64,000 nt of DNA from Membranipora membranacea (Eukaryota; Bryozoa; Gymnolaemata; Cheilostomatida; Membraniporidae), in contig OU612068.1 of NCBI GenBank assembly GCA_914767715.1, positions 20,708,001-20,772,000 of the forward strand, written 5' to 3'. Every line of letters starts with the position of its first letter. Within the stretch, counting starts at the first letter, position 1. Below are positions 36,301 to 51,300 of this stretch, one piece after another. A program made the translations under genes and the position numbers. The notes under the pieces were generated by a model. That model made no database searches and was not told the origin of the DNA. It saw only the letters and a program-made list of their open reading frames with translations.

Positions 36301-39300
36301 ATCTGATATTGCCTTTCAAATGAAATGTCGGTGATATGGAGACTAGATATGACTAGTCTGTGGATACAAGGAAGTAGACTGTACCTTCGCTGTGTTCGGA
36401 GCTGGAAGTGACATCAGTTGTCTCCTCTTTACTACTAAATCTCCTCAACAAAGTCGAACTCTTTACTAAATTTGTACTTCTTACTGAATCAGAGCTCCTC
36501 ACTAAAACAGATATAGCATAGCTCTAATAATGGATCAAAAAAATCAAGTGATAATAAAATTTGAAAGAGAAAGGACATTTGACAGTAAGGCTGCATTAAT
36601 ATAATATAATAATAAAAGTTAGTTTTAGCACTGGCTAAGTGCCATCATGAATACACCTAATGCTTTGGCGAAATGAAAAATTTACTGATTTATTTTGTTT
36701 TGAATTACAAATGGTGATGATCTGGTCAAACCTGGCTTACCTTTTAAGTGATGGTTAAGATAGATTTTATTAGAGATGATTGAATGGTGTTATGAAGATG
36801 ATGGAGAGTTTCAAACTATACATTAACTTATAAAATTGAGTTTAGTCAGCAGCTAAAAATAATAAAACGGATATAGTATTGTTTGTTGTACATGAAAATA
36901 TAAATAAATACACAAAATAATAACTTACAGAGCAACAACAACACAGTTAACTGCGAGCCTAAAAGACAAAAGCAAAATATAATTATTGAGTTAGGTTGCA
37001 TGTCATCACCAGTCTAGCATACTGGATGCAAACGCTTTAAGCGACATTTTAACATTCACTCACATATATGGATGATAAACACAAAAGTACGAATGGCTTT
37101 ACTATAATGAAATAAAGCATTATATGAGAACAATAGGAGCGTCAGAGCTGTTAGAAGTTGTCTCTTCTTACTAGTCTCCTTCAGTTTCCCTCGCAGCTTG
37201 ACTACTGGTTTCAGAGAATCCATTTGTCTTTCCATCTGTTGCACTTTGACCTCTGATTTCGTTTGAAGAGGCTGAGTGTCTGCTGCAGCTAGCTTGGCAG
37301 CATCTGGCGGCCGTCTAGTAGGCATGGGAAGATCGTGTTTTCCGAAGAAAACATTGGCCAAGGCCAACACTTTGGGTAGCCATTGTAAAGCCTCTTTGCA
37401 TGTTTTGGTGATGAATGGGTTGGTGCTGCCATCGTCTGCAGAGCTTCCCTTTAATGAGATCAACTACCACATGAATTTTAAATAAGACACACATGGCCAA
37501 TGTTCTTTTTAGATCATCATCAAAGTTTGATTAAATGGAGTTGTCAATACTTGTATATAGGGGTCAACTCAGATGTGTCAAAAGAATGCAAGAAAATTGA
37601 CAGTGAGCAATAGAATTTATGTTTGTAAAGTCACGTCATAATGTTAACTTAAGTGATTGCTCACAGAATTTACTATTCTTTCAAGTTGCTTCTCACAAGC
37701 TGACTGTATCAAAGCCTCAACAAATCTTGCGCTGGGACATGTACACCGGCCTATCTTCATCAACACTTTATCAATCGCCTGTGTGACGTTTTTCTCGCTG
37801 ACTCCGCGCATCATGTGCTGCATAATGTCATTTAAGACCCTGTAATAAAATCAAATTCTCTCTTTATCCTCTTTTTTGATCTCTCAATATACAATTTTAA
37901 TAAAATTATGTGTGTTGCTAATTATCGCATTGTGTTTACAATTTTTCCACAAAAAGATTTGGCTGCAAAATCAAAAGCAGAGCAGACTGACATGCACAAT
38001 TCGATTCTCTCGGTCAATTGATAGGATAAACTGATCTGTTGAATAACTTCAAAGCTGGATATATATTTATTGTAGAAATCTCAAATTTGCCTGAAACCTT
38101 GCAGCAGGCCCAAAGTACTGCTAGGACTACTCACTGCATAAAGAGAGTCATCTTATTCAGGTTGCAGACTTTTCTATGATATGGGAATAGTGATTTGTCT
38201 ATCTTCTCCCTTATGGCGATCCACATGCACAGTTTCAGGCCAGCCTCAAGTATCCGCCTCTGAAGATCTGCATCCCCAAATTTAATTGAGGTAAACTGTT
38301 GGCCAACAATCCGAGTGAGATTTGCTGTAAAATATATCCACAAACTTTCTTCTGTTCTTAATTTACAATCACACACCATGTTGAGATCATCTTGAATAAC
38401 ATTTTAGACCCTAACAGTTTTCAAATTTTATAGTTACAAAAGGGTACTAAGACACCAAACTACTCGACATACCATAGAAGGTTCCGATATATTTGGTGAT
38501 GATATCATAGAAAAAGAAGGAGTTTATCTCCCATATTGCCTGTTCCAGTTGAGCTTCCTGCTCAACAGTGACTGTTGTTTTGCCATGTTTAGTCAAGGCA
38601 GAACTGGTTCTTGGAGATATGAACGGTGTCAAGGGAAGGTTGGATCCGTCAATATTGATAACACCTTTTCCTTTCCCTGCAGGAGCTGTAAAATAGTGTA
38701 CAAGACAAGTGTATGTCATGTCTTTGGTAGGTATAGTGTGGTCAAAGTTCACAGTTGTCTTCATTACTTGACGGATCTTGAGTGCATACCTTTAAGGTCA
38801 AGCGGTCATGTCACAGTTGCGGCTGAGAGCTATAGCTAATTCCTCATAATATGGCTGTATCAAAATTAAAATTCAGCAGTGACAGAATTATCTCACATTG
38901 TGGCAGTTTCTTTTTGGCCTGTCCTAGCTTTGATAACTTTTTGACTTCAAGTTCTTTCCTCCTATTTGCAAGGCTCTGTGCTCGACCATTACACTTCACC
39001 ATTTCATCGACCTTATCCATCACTGAAAAACCAAAGATAGCATAATAATCATGACACACATTCAACCTCCCAAACATTATATTAGAGATACATCTCTGTA
39101 GATTTTTATATATTCATTTACGGATGGATATAAATAGTAAATAGCTTATGCAAATGACACCTGACATGGAGTTGGGCAAGACCCCTTGTCACAATGTCAC
39201 AGGAATTGTGCGCTACAAGACAACACCTGGGCGTTTCCTTGTAATTTTCCGAAGAGTTGAATGAACAATTGAAAATAAAAACTCACGTTTAGAATCATTG

Positions 39301-42300
39301 AGCCCTGCTGTAGCAAGCATTTTCTTCAACACTCTTTTCGTGAGAGGTCTACAGGCATAAGTCATAGTCTTCTTGCCAATAGTAAGAATCGCTTCAACAG
39401 TGCTCTTCCAACTAGGGCAGTAAGTTGGATGCAAATGCGGATGCACATATTCGCGTGGAACATGCTCAGTACGATCAATCCAGACTGTGGGTCGAGTAAA
39501 CACTTCTACTTTGGGATCTCTCAACTCCTGAGAAAACAGTATCCCAAAACAAGTGGTCATAGCAACATTAATATCGATGTATGGTGTCAGCTTCTAGTAT
39601 TGAATACTTAGCTATCTTACTATCTTTCTGGCATTCTCGAAGGTCACTGATTTTATAGTCTCGCTTCCCTGCGATACCTGAGAAAAATTGATTTGACTTG
39701 TTTTTGTTCTGTAACAGTTCGACTGTATACTGTTGTGGCACAGGAGCATTTAAGGTTGCATGCCCTTCCTGACACCGCCATAAACCGCTGGGAATCGAGC
39801 GTGAGACAACTCGATTGAAAGACCCATGCCCTGCCCATTGCATCACAATCGCTTGTAATTGTTGTCATTTATAATTATAGATTGACCAGGAAGTCCTGGT
39901 TTAGGTTGCATTGTGGTATCGCTGCTAAAATGCAAGGTTTCATATAAATAAATACTCAATAAAACCATATCAGTTATATTGAGCAAGGATTTTAATTCTA
40001 ATTATAATGTATTATGATTACCTTATAATCTGGCTGAAAATCAGGCTGAGATGAAGGGTCTTCATCTCCAAGTATCGGACTCGCTACTAGTATACTCTCA
40101 GATCTCTGTAGTATCAACGACTTCTCACTGACCCTCACATAATAATTAGCTGTGTAGAAAAGATAAGGATTACGTTAAGTTATCGATGAAAACATTCTCA
40201 AGTCTTCGGCATTGGCACAGTGTTGGTCACAGTATCAAAAGAATTCGGTTAAAATTAGGAGGTTGAGAACAGAGGTGTGCGGCAGACAGGGTCTGTCCGC
40301 CCGTGTCCGTCCATGTTTTGGACACAGTTGGACGGACAAATTTTTTTAATAGACAGGCATGGACGGACAAATTTTTTTGATGGATGGGCAGAAAATTTCT
40401 GGACGGACGGTTAATGCTGAATGGGCTTGGACGGACGGACAAATTCTTTTATGGACGAGCGGTAAAGTTCAGGGCGGACGATTTTTGCTGGACTGTTTTA
40501 AGATTATTTATATCATTAAATGGAGTAGCAGGATTATTTCAGTCAACCTTGGCCAATAAACACTGTGAAATGCTATTGACTGGCTGTCACATCCATAAAC
40601 ATATTATAGATACTTATTTTTCTATATTTATGGCCACATCACATGCAAAATGAAGGATATACATAAACTAATGAAAAACCATAATAATTATACTAACTGA
40701 TGACCAGTTCTCATCTACTCAGAGGTCAGACAGTATTCAATGCCTAAAAAAATAGTTAATAACGGATTGGGAATCAAAAGCTAGCAACGATAGTGGGTCA
40801 GGAACATTTTTATTTATAATTTATTATTAATATCTGGATTTATGTATGGATGTAAATAGGAATCTATTTTTTTGATTATACAAGCATTCATTCGTACCTT
40901 GGGTTTCGCTGATACCTTTCTCATCAGTGGCAGAGGGTTGAGCGTGCTGAGACACAATGGGAGATGTCGTCTTGACTGACTCAGCATGTTTTGGTGCCTC
41001 CACGTTGTCCTCTTCAACATCGGTTTCAAGCAATCTAGATTCTTTTCTCTCAATGGCAGCTGAAAAAAACAGACCGTTACATTAATCAATCGCTTGGAAT
41101 CTCCATTGGTTTTGACATCGGTTGTTGGTTTTTCAAATCATTCAATCTTCCCTCCCAGTTATCGTCCAAATTTACCATTACAAATCTGGATTGTACGCAT
41201 CAACTGAACCTTACTTACCCGGTTTTTCAGTATTCATCAGGCCCTCTAAAAGTGACATAGTTTTCATCGCCATGTCATACAAGTTCTTAGCTTCAATCCT
41301 AAAATCATTGAAACCAAACATAAACATCAAGGCAACTTGAAGAAAATACGTGATGATGAAGATGATGATGCTGATGACTATCTCCAAATCCTTTATACAA
41401 TAGGTCTGACAAAATCTCTGAATATCTAGGGTGTACATGTTGGCTTGATGACTTACTTTTTCACAGACTCGTTCATCGCCTTAGTTTCATTGACCTCTTT
41501 GAACCTGACACCCTTTCGTTGAGACTTATCAGAGATTTGAGAAGCACTGTCATCGAGTGGCTGTGATTGCGAGGTGACCACTATTTTGGGTACTACTAGT
41601 CCAGGCTTGGTCTCATCTTTTCTTTTCTCTGGACTTTTTCTTCGTGAAGAGTCTAATTTGTTACCAAACAGCTTGGCAGTGAGTCCATCATTTAGGAACA
41701 TGACATTCTGTCTTCGGTTACGGCTCTTTGCATTTTCCATTATCTTAGTCTTCTTATGAGAGGAAATGTTGGGTTTTGAAATCCCTTCCCCTGAAATTGC
41801 ATCTAAGCTCTCTGCTGAGGATGCAACCACCAGATCTGATTGGGTAGGTTGAAGTAGGCTACTTCCTTGATATACCTTTGGGGTAGCAACAGTTGATAAA
41901 GTATTCTTTGAGTTGTTAGCAGTTGATGTACCACGCCTTCTGATCGCTCTTTCAATAGCAAAATCAGATTTTGTAAACCCTTCATCGTAGTCTGTAGCTA
42001 CAGATGGTCTCAGTGATCTATCCATTGACTTACTGCGAGTCACAGTTTGCCTCCTGGATTTTGTTCTCGAGCCACGCTGTAGTGGATTGACTGCTTGTTG
42101 ATTGAGTGTGGTTTGAAGTAATCGAAGCCCAAGACGAGGAGACTGGGGAGGTGGCTTGTCACTTGCCATAGATTTTGTAGAGCCCCGATGTTGGACACTA
42201 GGAACAGATAGTGTGCCAACTACTATTTGCTTAGGTGCTTTCTTTAAGTAAGATGGCCTGTGGGTCGAGGATCTGTCATCAGCTAACAGTTTACGTGAAG

Positions 42301-45300
42301 ATCCACCACTTTGTTCACCACTTTTTCCCAATCTGTGTTGGCGTGGCTCTACTGGCGGTGTAATCGACAACCTGTCAGCGCGATGTTGTGGATTTGGGGC
42401 GGATACCAGCATAGTCCCAATAGGGCTGATGTGTCGAGGAACTTTCCCTTTCTTTACTTCCACATTTGGCTTTATCATATGCTAAAACAATAAGGGATAA
42501 TATCATCGGCTTGTTTAGAGGTTATCAGTATCAGGTGAAGCCTGTGAACACTCTTTATTCATATAACAAAGACAAAAGTTGATCTATATATTTTATGTGC
42601 TGCCAGGCTAATCTGCTAATGATGACCGCTCTAATCTGCCAATTTCTTAGGAACTACCATTAGTTGCAATGCTGAGAATGCAATTGCTTATTGTAAAATG
42701 ATGCAGAGCCAAAAAGTAATTGATGCCAGGACCTTTGATCAACAACTTCAAATTACCAAAAAAACTTTCCAAAACAAAGGTGGGCAAAACTTACTTTATT
42801 GTACTTTTTATTCAGCTGCGACAATGTAGCTAGATTCTTTTCACATTTATGTTCTTTCTGAAATTATAGAGAGGAGGTATTTACCAATATAAGCAGTTTA
42901 TAAAAAAGACGTCTTTTAAATACGAACACCATCACCAAGAAATTGTTAGAATTGTAACAATGGACAACGAATGTTAGCGAAAGGGGGTGGGAGAGAAATT
43001 CGCAGAATTTAATTTACTATTACCACTCCTGAAGTGAAGAACATTTCCTGTTTGACAGGGGTCAATAAAATATTAGCCTATCGGAGGCACATTAACATAA
43101 TATAGCTCTAAGTTTAAAAGTCGCACTTGTCTTAGTTGGTTGAGAGAGGGCAACTTTTCATTTCTAGTCAACCTGGTATTACTTTTCATGTCTTATTTCT
43201 GAATGTCAAGATAAAGAGAGTATCACAAGAGCAGAAAAACAAGTTGTCTCTTTTAACAAAAATTTTGTTGTTGAAAAATTAGTGACACATGAGGGAAGTT
43301 CGCAAAACTGTAATTCATACAAGTACATTCTTTCAGCAAGACATTAGGAAATCAACTCCATCTTTTGTGCTTATACCATTTTTGATATGTTGATATGGCA
43401 GCATCACTGTGTTATTTTTATGGCATAAACACTTTGTTCAAATCAAGTATTCAACAAATGCTACAATTCTGATAAAGGTTTTTTAATATTGTAGGAACGG
43501 TAAAATGTGGGCACCTTATACTTCTGTTTTCAAAGTTCCCATGCAATGTTCTACTCGATGTCAGAGTGCATACAGTGACATGTGAAACAACTCACTGTTT
43601 TTCCTGTGTCATATACAGGGAGCCTATGGCTGGCTATCGAGACATTTGAAGATATGCCTGCAGCAATTGCCATCTCAGAAGTTGTTGATGATCCAGGCTT
43701 GAGAGATTTTGCCGAGCTTCGTTTTACAGTAGCTTCTCCAGGCTTCAGCTGACTGCTTGTTGATTTTCCCCGTTGAGTCTGCGTAACCAGTAGAAATGTT
43801 GTAAAGCATTCATAGAAAACATCAAAACTGTATAAGGCCTAAAATTGTATCTCATATTCAGCTTGACTCATGTCAGCAAGTTCACACCTATCTGAATTCA
43901 ATGGTGAAAAATGAGAAGATCGCAAGGAGGAGGGGTTAGTTCAAGGTTGATGCTTCTGCTCCCTGAAACCTCTCTTTTTATTTTAAATCTACTATTATTT
44001 ACAAACCATTTCATCCGTGGAATCGACCTTAGCTTTGGTGCTCATCAGCATTATAGCACTGACCTCATGACCAGTTTTGGGAATACTCTCAACTTTGGCA
44101 CTACTCTCAACTCCCTTTTTATGAGGACCTGAGTCATTTTCTTTAGTTTTAAGAACATCATTAACTGCTATTAGTTGTCTTCTCTCCTTTTTTGCAGGCC
44201 TGGGACGAAAATTTTTCGGGGCAGTTTCTAAAAGTTGTCCGGGTTTACTGAGCTCAAACAGCTTCTCGGGAATCTGAAAAAAATAGAATATCTATGAAGA
44301 GCACTTTTTCACTTAATACATGGAGTCTGGAATTAACAGATCCATATGTGTAAAAATTCGCTTCTTCATGATCATTGATAATTTACTACTTTAAAAAAAT
44401 CAACTAATGAACCAGTGGCAAAACTTAGTAAGTCATCAATCCTGAAAATCAGACACTTACCTTGGTGCTTATATCATCCTTGCTTGTTGATCCTTTTATG
44501 AAACTGCTGCCCTTTTCTGAAGCCCCCTGCATAGGAGGCAGCTTAATAAAGCCCTTCTCTGATGTCCGTAGCAGAGCGGGCAGCTTACTGACCTTTTCTG
44601 AAAGCCATTGCAGCCCAGTTAGCTTACCATCATCAGTCCCTACATCCTTAAACCAAGAGAAGGGAATCAGTTTAAGGTTGCCGCACTTCAAATATTTAAA
44701 AAGCCCTTGATTTGTATAGATTCTCCCAAGAGCTAATACCTGTTTGACCAGAAAAGGATTAGAGATGAAGATCTGAGAACAGAATATACACTTACAGCCT
44801 CTTCTACTGCTGTAGCGTCTTGAGCCTTGGCAACTTCTGACAAGACTTCATCCACATGGGTGTCACTTGAAGCGGTGACTTTACCTCTCTCAAGAATGGA
44901 GAGCAGGTCATTCGCTTCTTGTAGGATAGCCTCCCCTGTTGTTGGGTCCTCTGATTGGCTCCACCCCTTTATGCTGGCCAGCAGATCATCGGCCTGTTGA
45001 ATCACTGAACTTATTGAGAAGGTCACGCTAACTTTTTCTCGCAGAAGCATATTGATTTCATTAACCTTTTGGAATATAGCATCCATCTGTGATAAGCTCG
45101 TGCCTTCGCTACTCTAAAATGAAGAACCTCTCTGTACTAACATTTTATCTTGAGCATTTCCTAGCTCCTCCTCCGGATTCATAAGAAACATGACAGAAAT
45201 ATTTAGTTTCACGTTTTCATTGTATCGCTTGAGGAATTTGTAGGCGGTACAAAACTGAGAAATTCTTCTCAGTCTAAAAAATTTAACAACATGGTTAGAT

Positions 45301-48300
45301 GAGGGTAATATGATTAATCACGACTTACCAATCTCTCTGTGACCTCTGATATTCTTCCTGTTGCCAAATCTAGTTTATGCTTGGTCCGTTTTTTGTCTTC
45401 TGTCAGCTCTGATTGACTGGGCAAACTCTCTATAGACAGCAAAAACACAAAAAAAGATCACCAACAGATCATTCTCCAATCTTTATTTTAAATGTAATTG
45501 TGGCATAACTTGTGAAAGTTTGATGATTGGCTATTAGCTATTGTCATAAACTTTCCACACCAATACAGCTCTCTTTTGGTCAACTGTAAATTACCTTACC
45601 TCGTTCAGCTAAAGCGGCAAAAGAATACAAACAATATACCAAATTTGGAACCTCACACATTGTAGGTAGTATGAATAATAACATATCTGGATAATCTTTC
45701 TCAAATTCAAGAATAGGAAAAGACAATTTAACTGATAAGTAAGTTGTTGAGATTTCAGGTATATGTTGCTGAAATACAGAAGTGTGAAAGTTATTCTCTG
45801 ACAACCACCGTGGCTCATGTCTTGATTGTGATGAAATGAGATATATTTAGTCAGAATCAAAAACCTTTATCACAGCGGGCTCATAAATGAGACAACTATG
45901 GGGCCGCTGTGATAAAGGCAACCAAGACTTAAAACTTTATAACAGCCCAATGAAAGTGAATAAATTTTTCTAATCATTTGCTATTCAGGAGAAAGGGTTA
46001 AGGAATCATGGCCAACATTGAATGATAGCTGACTACTATTAGATTACATTTTGAGCCAAATTAAAATTAATTATACAAAATGAATTTTGTAAATTATAAA
46101 TTAATCGTACCGTATATAGATTGGAGATTCCTCTGCTGGGCTAGGGACAGGGTGCTGGCGAGATTTAGCTTCTTCCAAACGGTGACCATTTTTGATGTGG
46201 AGTTTGATTTTGAACTTGTGAACTTTCTTTTCCACAGTCCCAGCTCCTTCATATCCTATAAAACATTAAAGTTTTAAGATCTATGTACTGTCTAAAACTA
46301 ACTTTGGATCTTAAACTCCACACAACTAATATGCTAACTATGCTAGACAATATCATTGCTTCCACTTTCAATGACATACCACAACACATTCGTTTATCAT
46401 TGAATGTTAAACACATAGACAAGTCTATGGTTAAACATTTCAAAATACAGTGTAAATTGTTTTACTCCACTTTTGTTTGAATAATTACTGATTTGATTTT
46501 TTTGAGAGTTTTTTGTTTAGGTTATTCTGAAAAAACATTTAAATAGAAATGAGATTTTTGCCAATAAAAGTTTATATATATCTACATCTAGATTTGAATT
46601 TTATAACGCTACAAAAAGCCAAAACTTTTATTATAGACTTAGTTGCTAACCTGAAGTGTATTGACCATTTGCTCGGTGATATCACCAGATGAGTGAGTCT
46701 TTGGTTTCCTCTCGTACATAATCCTATCTAGATCTGACATAGACTTGGTTCCTCTCATGTCCTGTTTCTCAGTCACTAAGGATAGAAAAAAGTTGTCACA
46801 TGAATCATTGTCAAACTTACTTTCTAGAAAACCCCATCTCTTGCTCATAATTTGAGCGGTAAAATAAAGTGACTATGTGAACTATTGATAAAGAAGCTCT
46901 TAGTCTGATAAAATGTTCAGAGCTTGACTGCCCATTTTACTTCTAGAAATTATAAAAATGTTGAGTTGTCAGTGTAATCAGGGCAATTATATAAATAGTC
47001 TTTTGTCCTACGCCGCGCCAATAATCCAATAGTTCACATTAGGGAGAGCGAGTTCATTGGCCTATCTTATTTCCGACCACACAAGGCTAACTTTTGCATC
47101 ATTTGAAGAGACTTGGAAACGTCCCTCCTAGGCAAAAGAGAGTGCACAGCTAAAGAAGAGCAAGTGCAAAAGCAAACAACATGGTTCGATTGACCCTGTC
47201 TGCGCAGTCAAACATAAATAAAACGAGTTGAGTGATTCTGATGTAAGAAAATACAGATGTTGTAACTTACGCTGTGAGAATTTTCTTAGTTTCTCCGACA
47301 GTGCAGTGAAGTTGTCAACATCATGTGACTGCATATACTGAAATTCAACATTATTTCAGGTCAGTCAATAATAGCTTAAAATAGATGTCTTGATTGAAAG
47401 GATGATTTTTATGAGTGTTTGGTATGCTGTTGCTTTCTCTTAATTTTATAGCTCTTTGAACTTATATTCTAGCAAACCCTAGAGGAGTAAAGTATTCACA
47501 GGAGGAAAATCCGCCCTTACGTTAAGACTTGAAATAGCCAAATTTGTGGCTAGTTATCATTAATTTATATAAATTAGAAGCAAAATGTGCTAGCTAACAT
47601 TAGGTCGCCCCTAAATTAGCTTAACTTTACTCTAGCTAACATTTATTCCTCTAAGGTAGCAATTTTCAGCAGCAAGAGCAACAGCGGCATCCCAGACCTA
47701 CATTGTCCACAGATCCTTTTGCAGCGGTTACTGGTGGATGAATTTCATCGCCCTTTGATGAAAAGAGATTGTAACGATGTTACCAGAACCAGTTTATTGG
47801 CTTGATTAGGAAAAAATTCTCCTTTTTCATAACAATATATGCCCTGGCTTCAGAACATAAGAATCGCAAGGGGCCGCTGTTAGTATCATTGTATCCCTGG
47901 GTATAGTAGTTACTCCATTTCTTCAAAGGAATAAAACAGTTTGACACGGTTAACAGTGTTGTGATGTTAATGGAACTTTAGTTTTTTTCGGAACACACTA
48001 TTCTCGTTTAACGTACCATATCAAAATCTTCAGAGATACGTCTCAGAGCATTCATTTTCTTCCGGCGTCTTTTGGTTCTTTTCCTTTTCTGTATTAAATA
48101 TCAGAATAACTAATAAATTGGCGATGACGACAAACAGACAAGGCTGACACCTTCTCATGGTTACTGGGATTCGTCGGTGTAGGCTTTCACTCAACCTTCT
48201 GACAGGTAAAATACTGAAATATTAAGTCGGTCACAACTGAAGTACAAACCTTGCCAGTGTGAGAAAAACCGTAACGGTCTTTGGATTATCATATCGTTTC

Positions 48301-51300
48301 AATGGAGTATTAGTCACCCCCTTTTAAAGGGTCACCCCCAGATATCTTGTTAATCATTGAGGAGAGATAAAAATAATTATGATTTGTTGATGCTGTTACT
48401 ATACCTGACAGGGTTGAGATAATGTTATTATTGTACAAAGGAACAGTACGAAGTTGAATTTTAGTTCATGAGAAAATAAATGAATAAGATTAGGAGTTAT
48501 ATTGAAGCCTTACTCGTCTCGCTGATATACTTGATGCAAGTCCCTGTAGAATGATCAGCAAATTGATCAATTTGTGGTTTGATAATTTAATTTTAATTTA
48601 TTGAAACACTTTCATTCTATCATCGTTGCCATAAACTTGGGAAACAGGTAACGCTCAATTAAGAATATTTATTAGACTTTTTAGAACCGAGATTAGTGGA
48701 ACGTTAAAGAATGGACTTGCCTTCATAATTGCTTCCAGCTGGTCTTGACTTTGTATCCGCTCAAACTTGGCTTTCCTCCTGCGAATTCTCCTAAATTAAA
48801 ATGATCAAAGACTTTAGTTTAAACCGTTAGAACCAGCTGGTATTAGATTAATAGTTTTTTTTAGTGCCGGTTCTACACATTGAGGTTTGTTAATTAAGCT
48901 TGTATTTTCTGAAACCAAATAAAAAGCGCAGCAGCCAAAGAAAGAACTAAGTGTCTTGAGTTCTTATTACCTAAAATATGTTGCTTCAACCAATTCAATG
49001 ATAGAACTGGACTTTAAATTGGATGAATGTCTGTCCAATTATTATAATAACATACTTACTTGTGATGAAGATGTACAATATTCGATCAATTGCATAATAG
49101 TATCCATAATCAACCCCATGCCAGCGAGATGAATTATCACAAGATCAAAATGATGAAAAGAAACCCTGAATATCGAGGCTGATTCAATGCTGGAAAGACA
49201 TTCTGCCTTTAAACTGTTGTGATAGCATTAATAGAAGGAAAAAACTTAAAGATAAAATAACATATATCATAATAATAAATTAACTGAAATTTAAAACACA
49301 TTTATATGATAGCATTATCATTGATAAAATATGATATGGAGAATGGATGAGTTTGCGGAGCAGTAGACAGATGATGATGTTGGAGAGCAGATTAGTAACT
49401 AAGATGAGCAGACCGGTGAATAAACGGATATAGAGACATATGCAATTTAAATTACATACTGTTTAAGTCTTTTCCCCTTCATTTTTGATATGAAAGTTTT
49501 GTACACAAAACTCTCTGTTGAAAACCAAGTTAGCCGTTATTGTGGATTGCATTCTAGTTTGAAATTGTAGAATATTATTATTCCGAATAAGTGGTCACAA
49601 CTTCTGGAATGAACGATGTTCCATTCTCCACTTTGAATAGAGACTTTGACCCATATTGCAAGCTTCTTCAAGCTGGTGAATCTCATATAGGTTATGGATG
49701 CACAGGGTACCATGGTACGATGTTGAACTTGATCTTGAACCATGAATGCTCTATGCATTAGCATCAAAAGCAATTTGTCACTAACAGGGTTAGAAATTGG
49801 AAATTGTGACCCCAATTAGACCATTCTCGGTACAAGTAGAGTTTATAGTGCTAATTAACTCACCTAGTCCACCAGTCTTCTCGTGTTTCCCCTCAAGCCT
49901 TTCAGTACTACTGCCCAATTCCTGTAAAGAAACAAACAGGGGACATCAGGACATGTGTACAGAGTGAAAAGCATGTAATTCTATAATTCCTGCAGAAAAC
50001 TAGGCCAGAGCTGGAACATGGCAAAACTGTCACAGTGAATAGAAACTTTGATGAGGTGTGATGATTTTTAAGCTAGGGGATATCACTCGTTGTCTAGAAT
50101 GACATGTATTTGGATTTTAGTTGAGTAATACCGCCATAGATAAGTAAAGTTAGACCGTATTCTATATAATACAATTCTCAATTATATAGTAATACGACTG
50201 CAGTTGTGGCAGCAACTGAAGAACCCAGACCTCGATCTAGAACCTGTCAAAAACCTGTGATAGGCATCACTAAACTAGTGTAAACGCTTGAATGGTTTAG
50301 ATTCGGGTATTACTGGCATTTCACACCATGGTGTTTGATCATGAGATGTCACTAACGCCCTGATAAAACTGATCCAGCCTTCGACTCATCCCCAAACCCG
50401 AACATATTGATATAATCCAAAAAATAGGAGATACAATGATCAGTTCTTTCCTTGAGAGGCAAGCCTTTTAAGACGAAAAATCATAAAGCTGAGAATATTT
50501 AGCTTGAAAAGCCTGTTTCAGATGGTCCCAGCTATCCACGGCCATTATTGGATATATCAAAAGGGGTGGTTATTTAGCTATTAAATCAGACCAAGGAGTC
50601 TCCAACTCCCTGGTGATACATTGATCTCTACATGCTCTAGCTTATAGAATTACAAAACTCTGCCTCACTTTGAATTATCTTACCTATAGCCCTCCCATTT
50701 ACATTTTTTAATTTTCTCCGCGTCTGTTTTTGAAGCATAAAGATGATTGTAGCATGCAGCGAAGTAAATTGCTAACTAAAACAGCCAAAGTTATGGTTTT
50801 TACCCAAAATGATTTTGTTCTGCTTTTTGTTTTTTCCTCCTCGTTTCGATCTTCTGCAGCTATGATCTTAAACATATGATAAGGTATGTAAGACCAGGTT
50901 CAGAAAAACGTTCAGCAGAAAAAATACCAAGTCGTTTAACAGAGCAGGTACCGGGAAGCGAATAGATACATGTATCAAACCTGGCTAGTGAGATATGCTT
51001 CTGCATTCATCATTACAAAATCTCTCCCTCAGTAAAAAATTATTTCCTGTTCCATAATCAACACAAGGAGTTAGAGAAAACTCTAAAGGAGTTCTCTCTT
51101 ACTCCTTGATCCAGCATAATAATAGTTAATCCATGTAATACTAGAGCATGAGATGTGGTTTAGAAAACTCAAAACACAGCTATTTCAGGCAGGACTTAAT
51201 CGAATTGAAATGAGTAGCCGTAAACCATAGACTTATAATACATTTTTATTATGTATTTTGAGTGAATGAAGTGTTTCAGGTCTATGCCATAAATCAAGAG

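Noticed and set aside
39568-39868. Overlapping minus-strand open frames looking like an exon of the giant gene
   Set aside because: No acceptor fits the phase-0 end of 40022-40149, and direct joining to 39593 is in phase. Treated as intron.
40227-40653. Several small open frames on both strands
   Set aside because: Generated by the GGACGGAC repeat, with no splice sites of matching phase.
46080-46480. Plus-strand small open frames
   Set aside because: Antisense to an exon of the giant gene and its intron, with no supporting signal.
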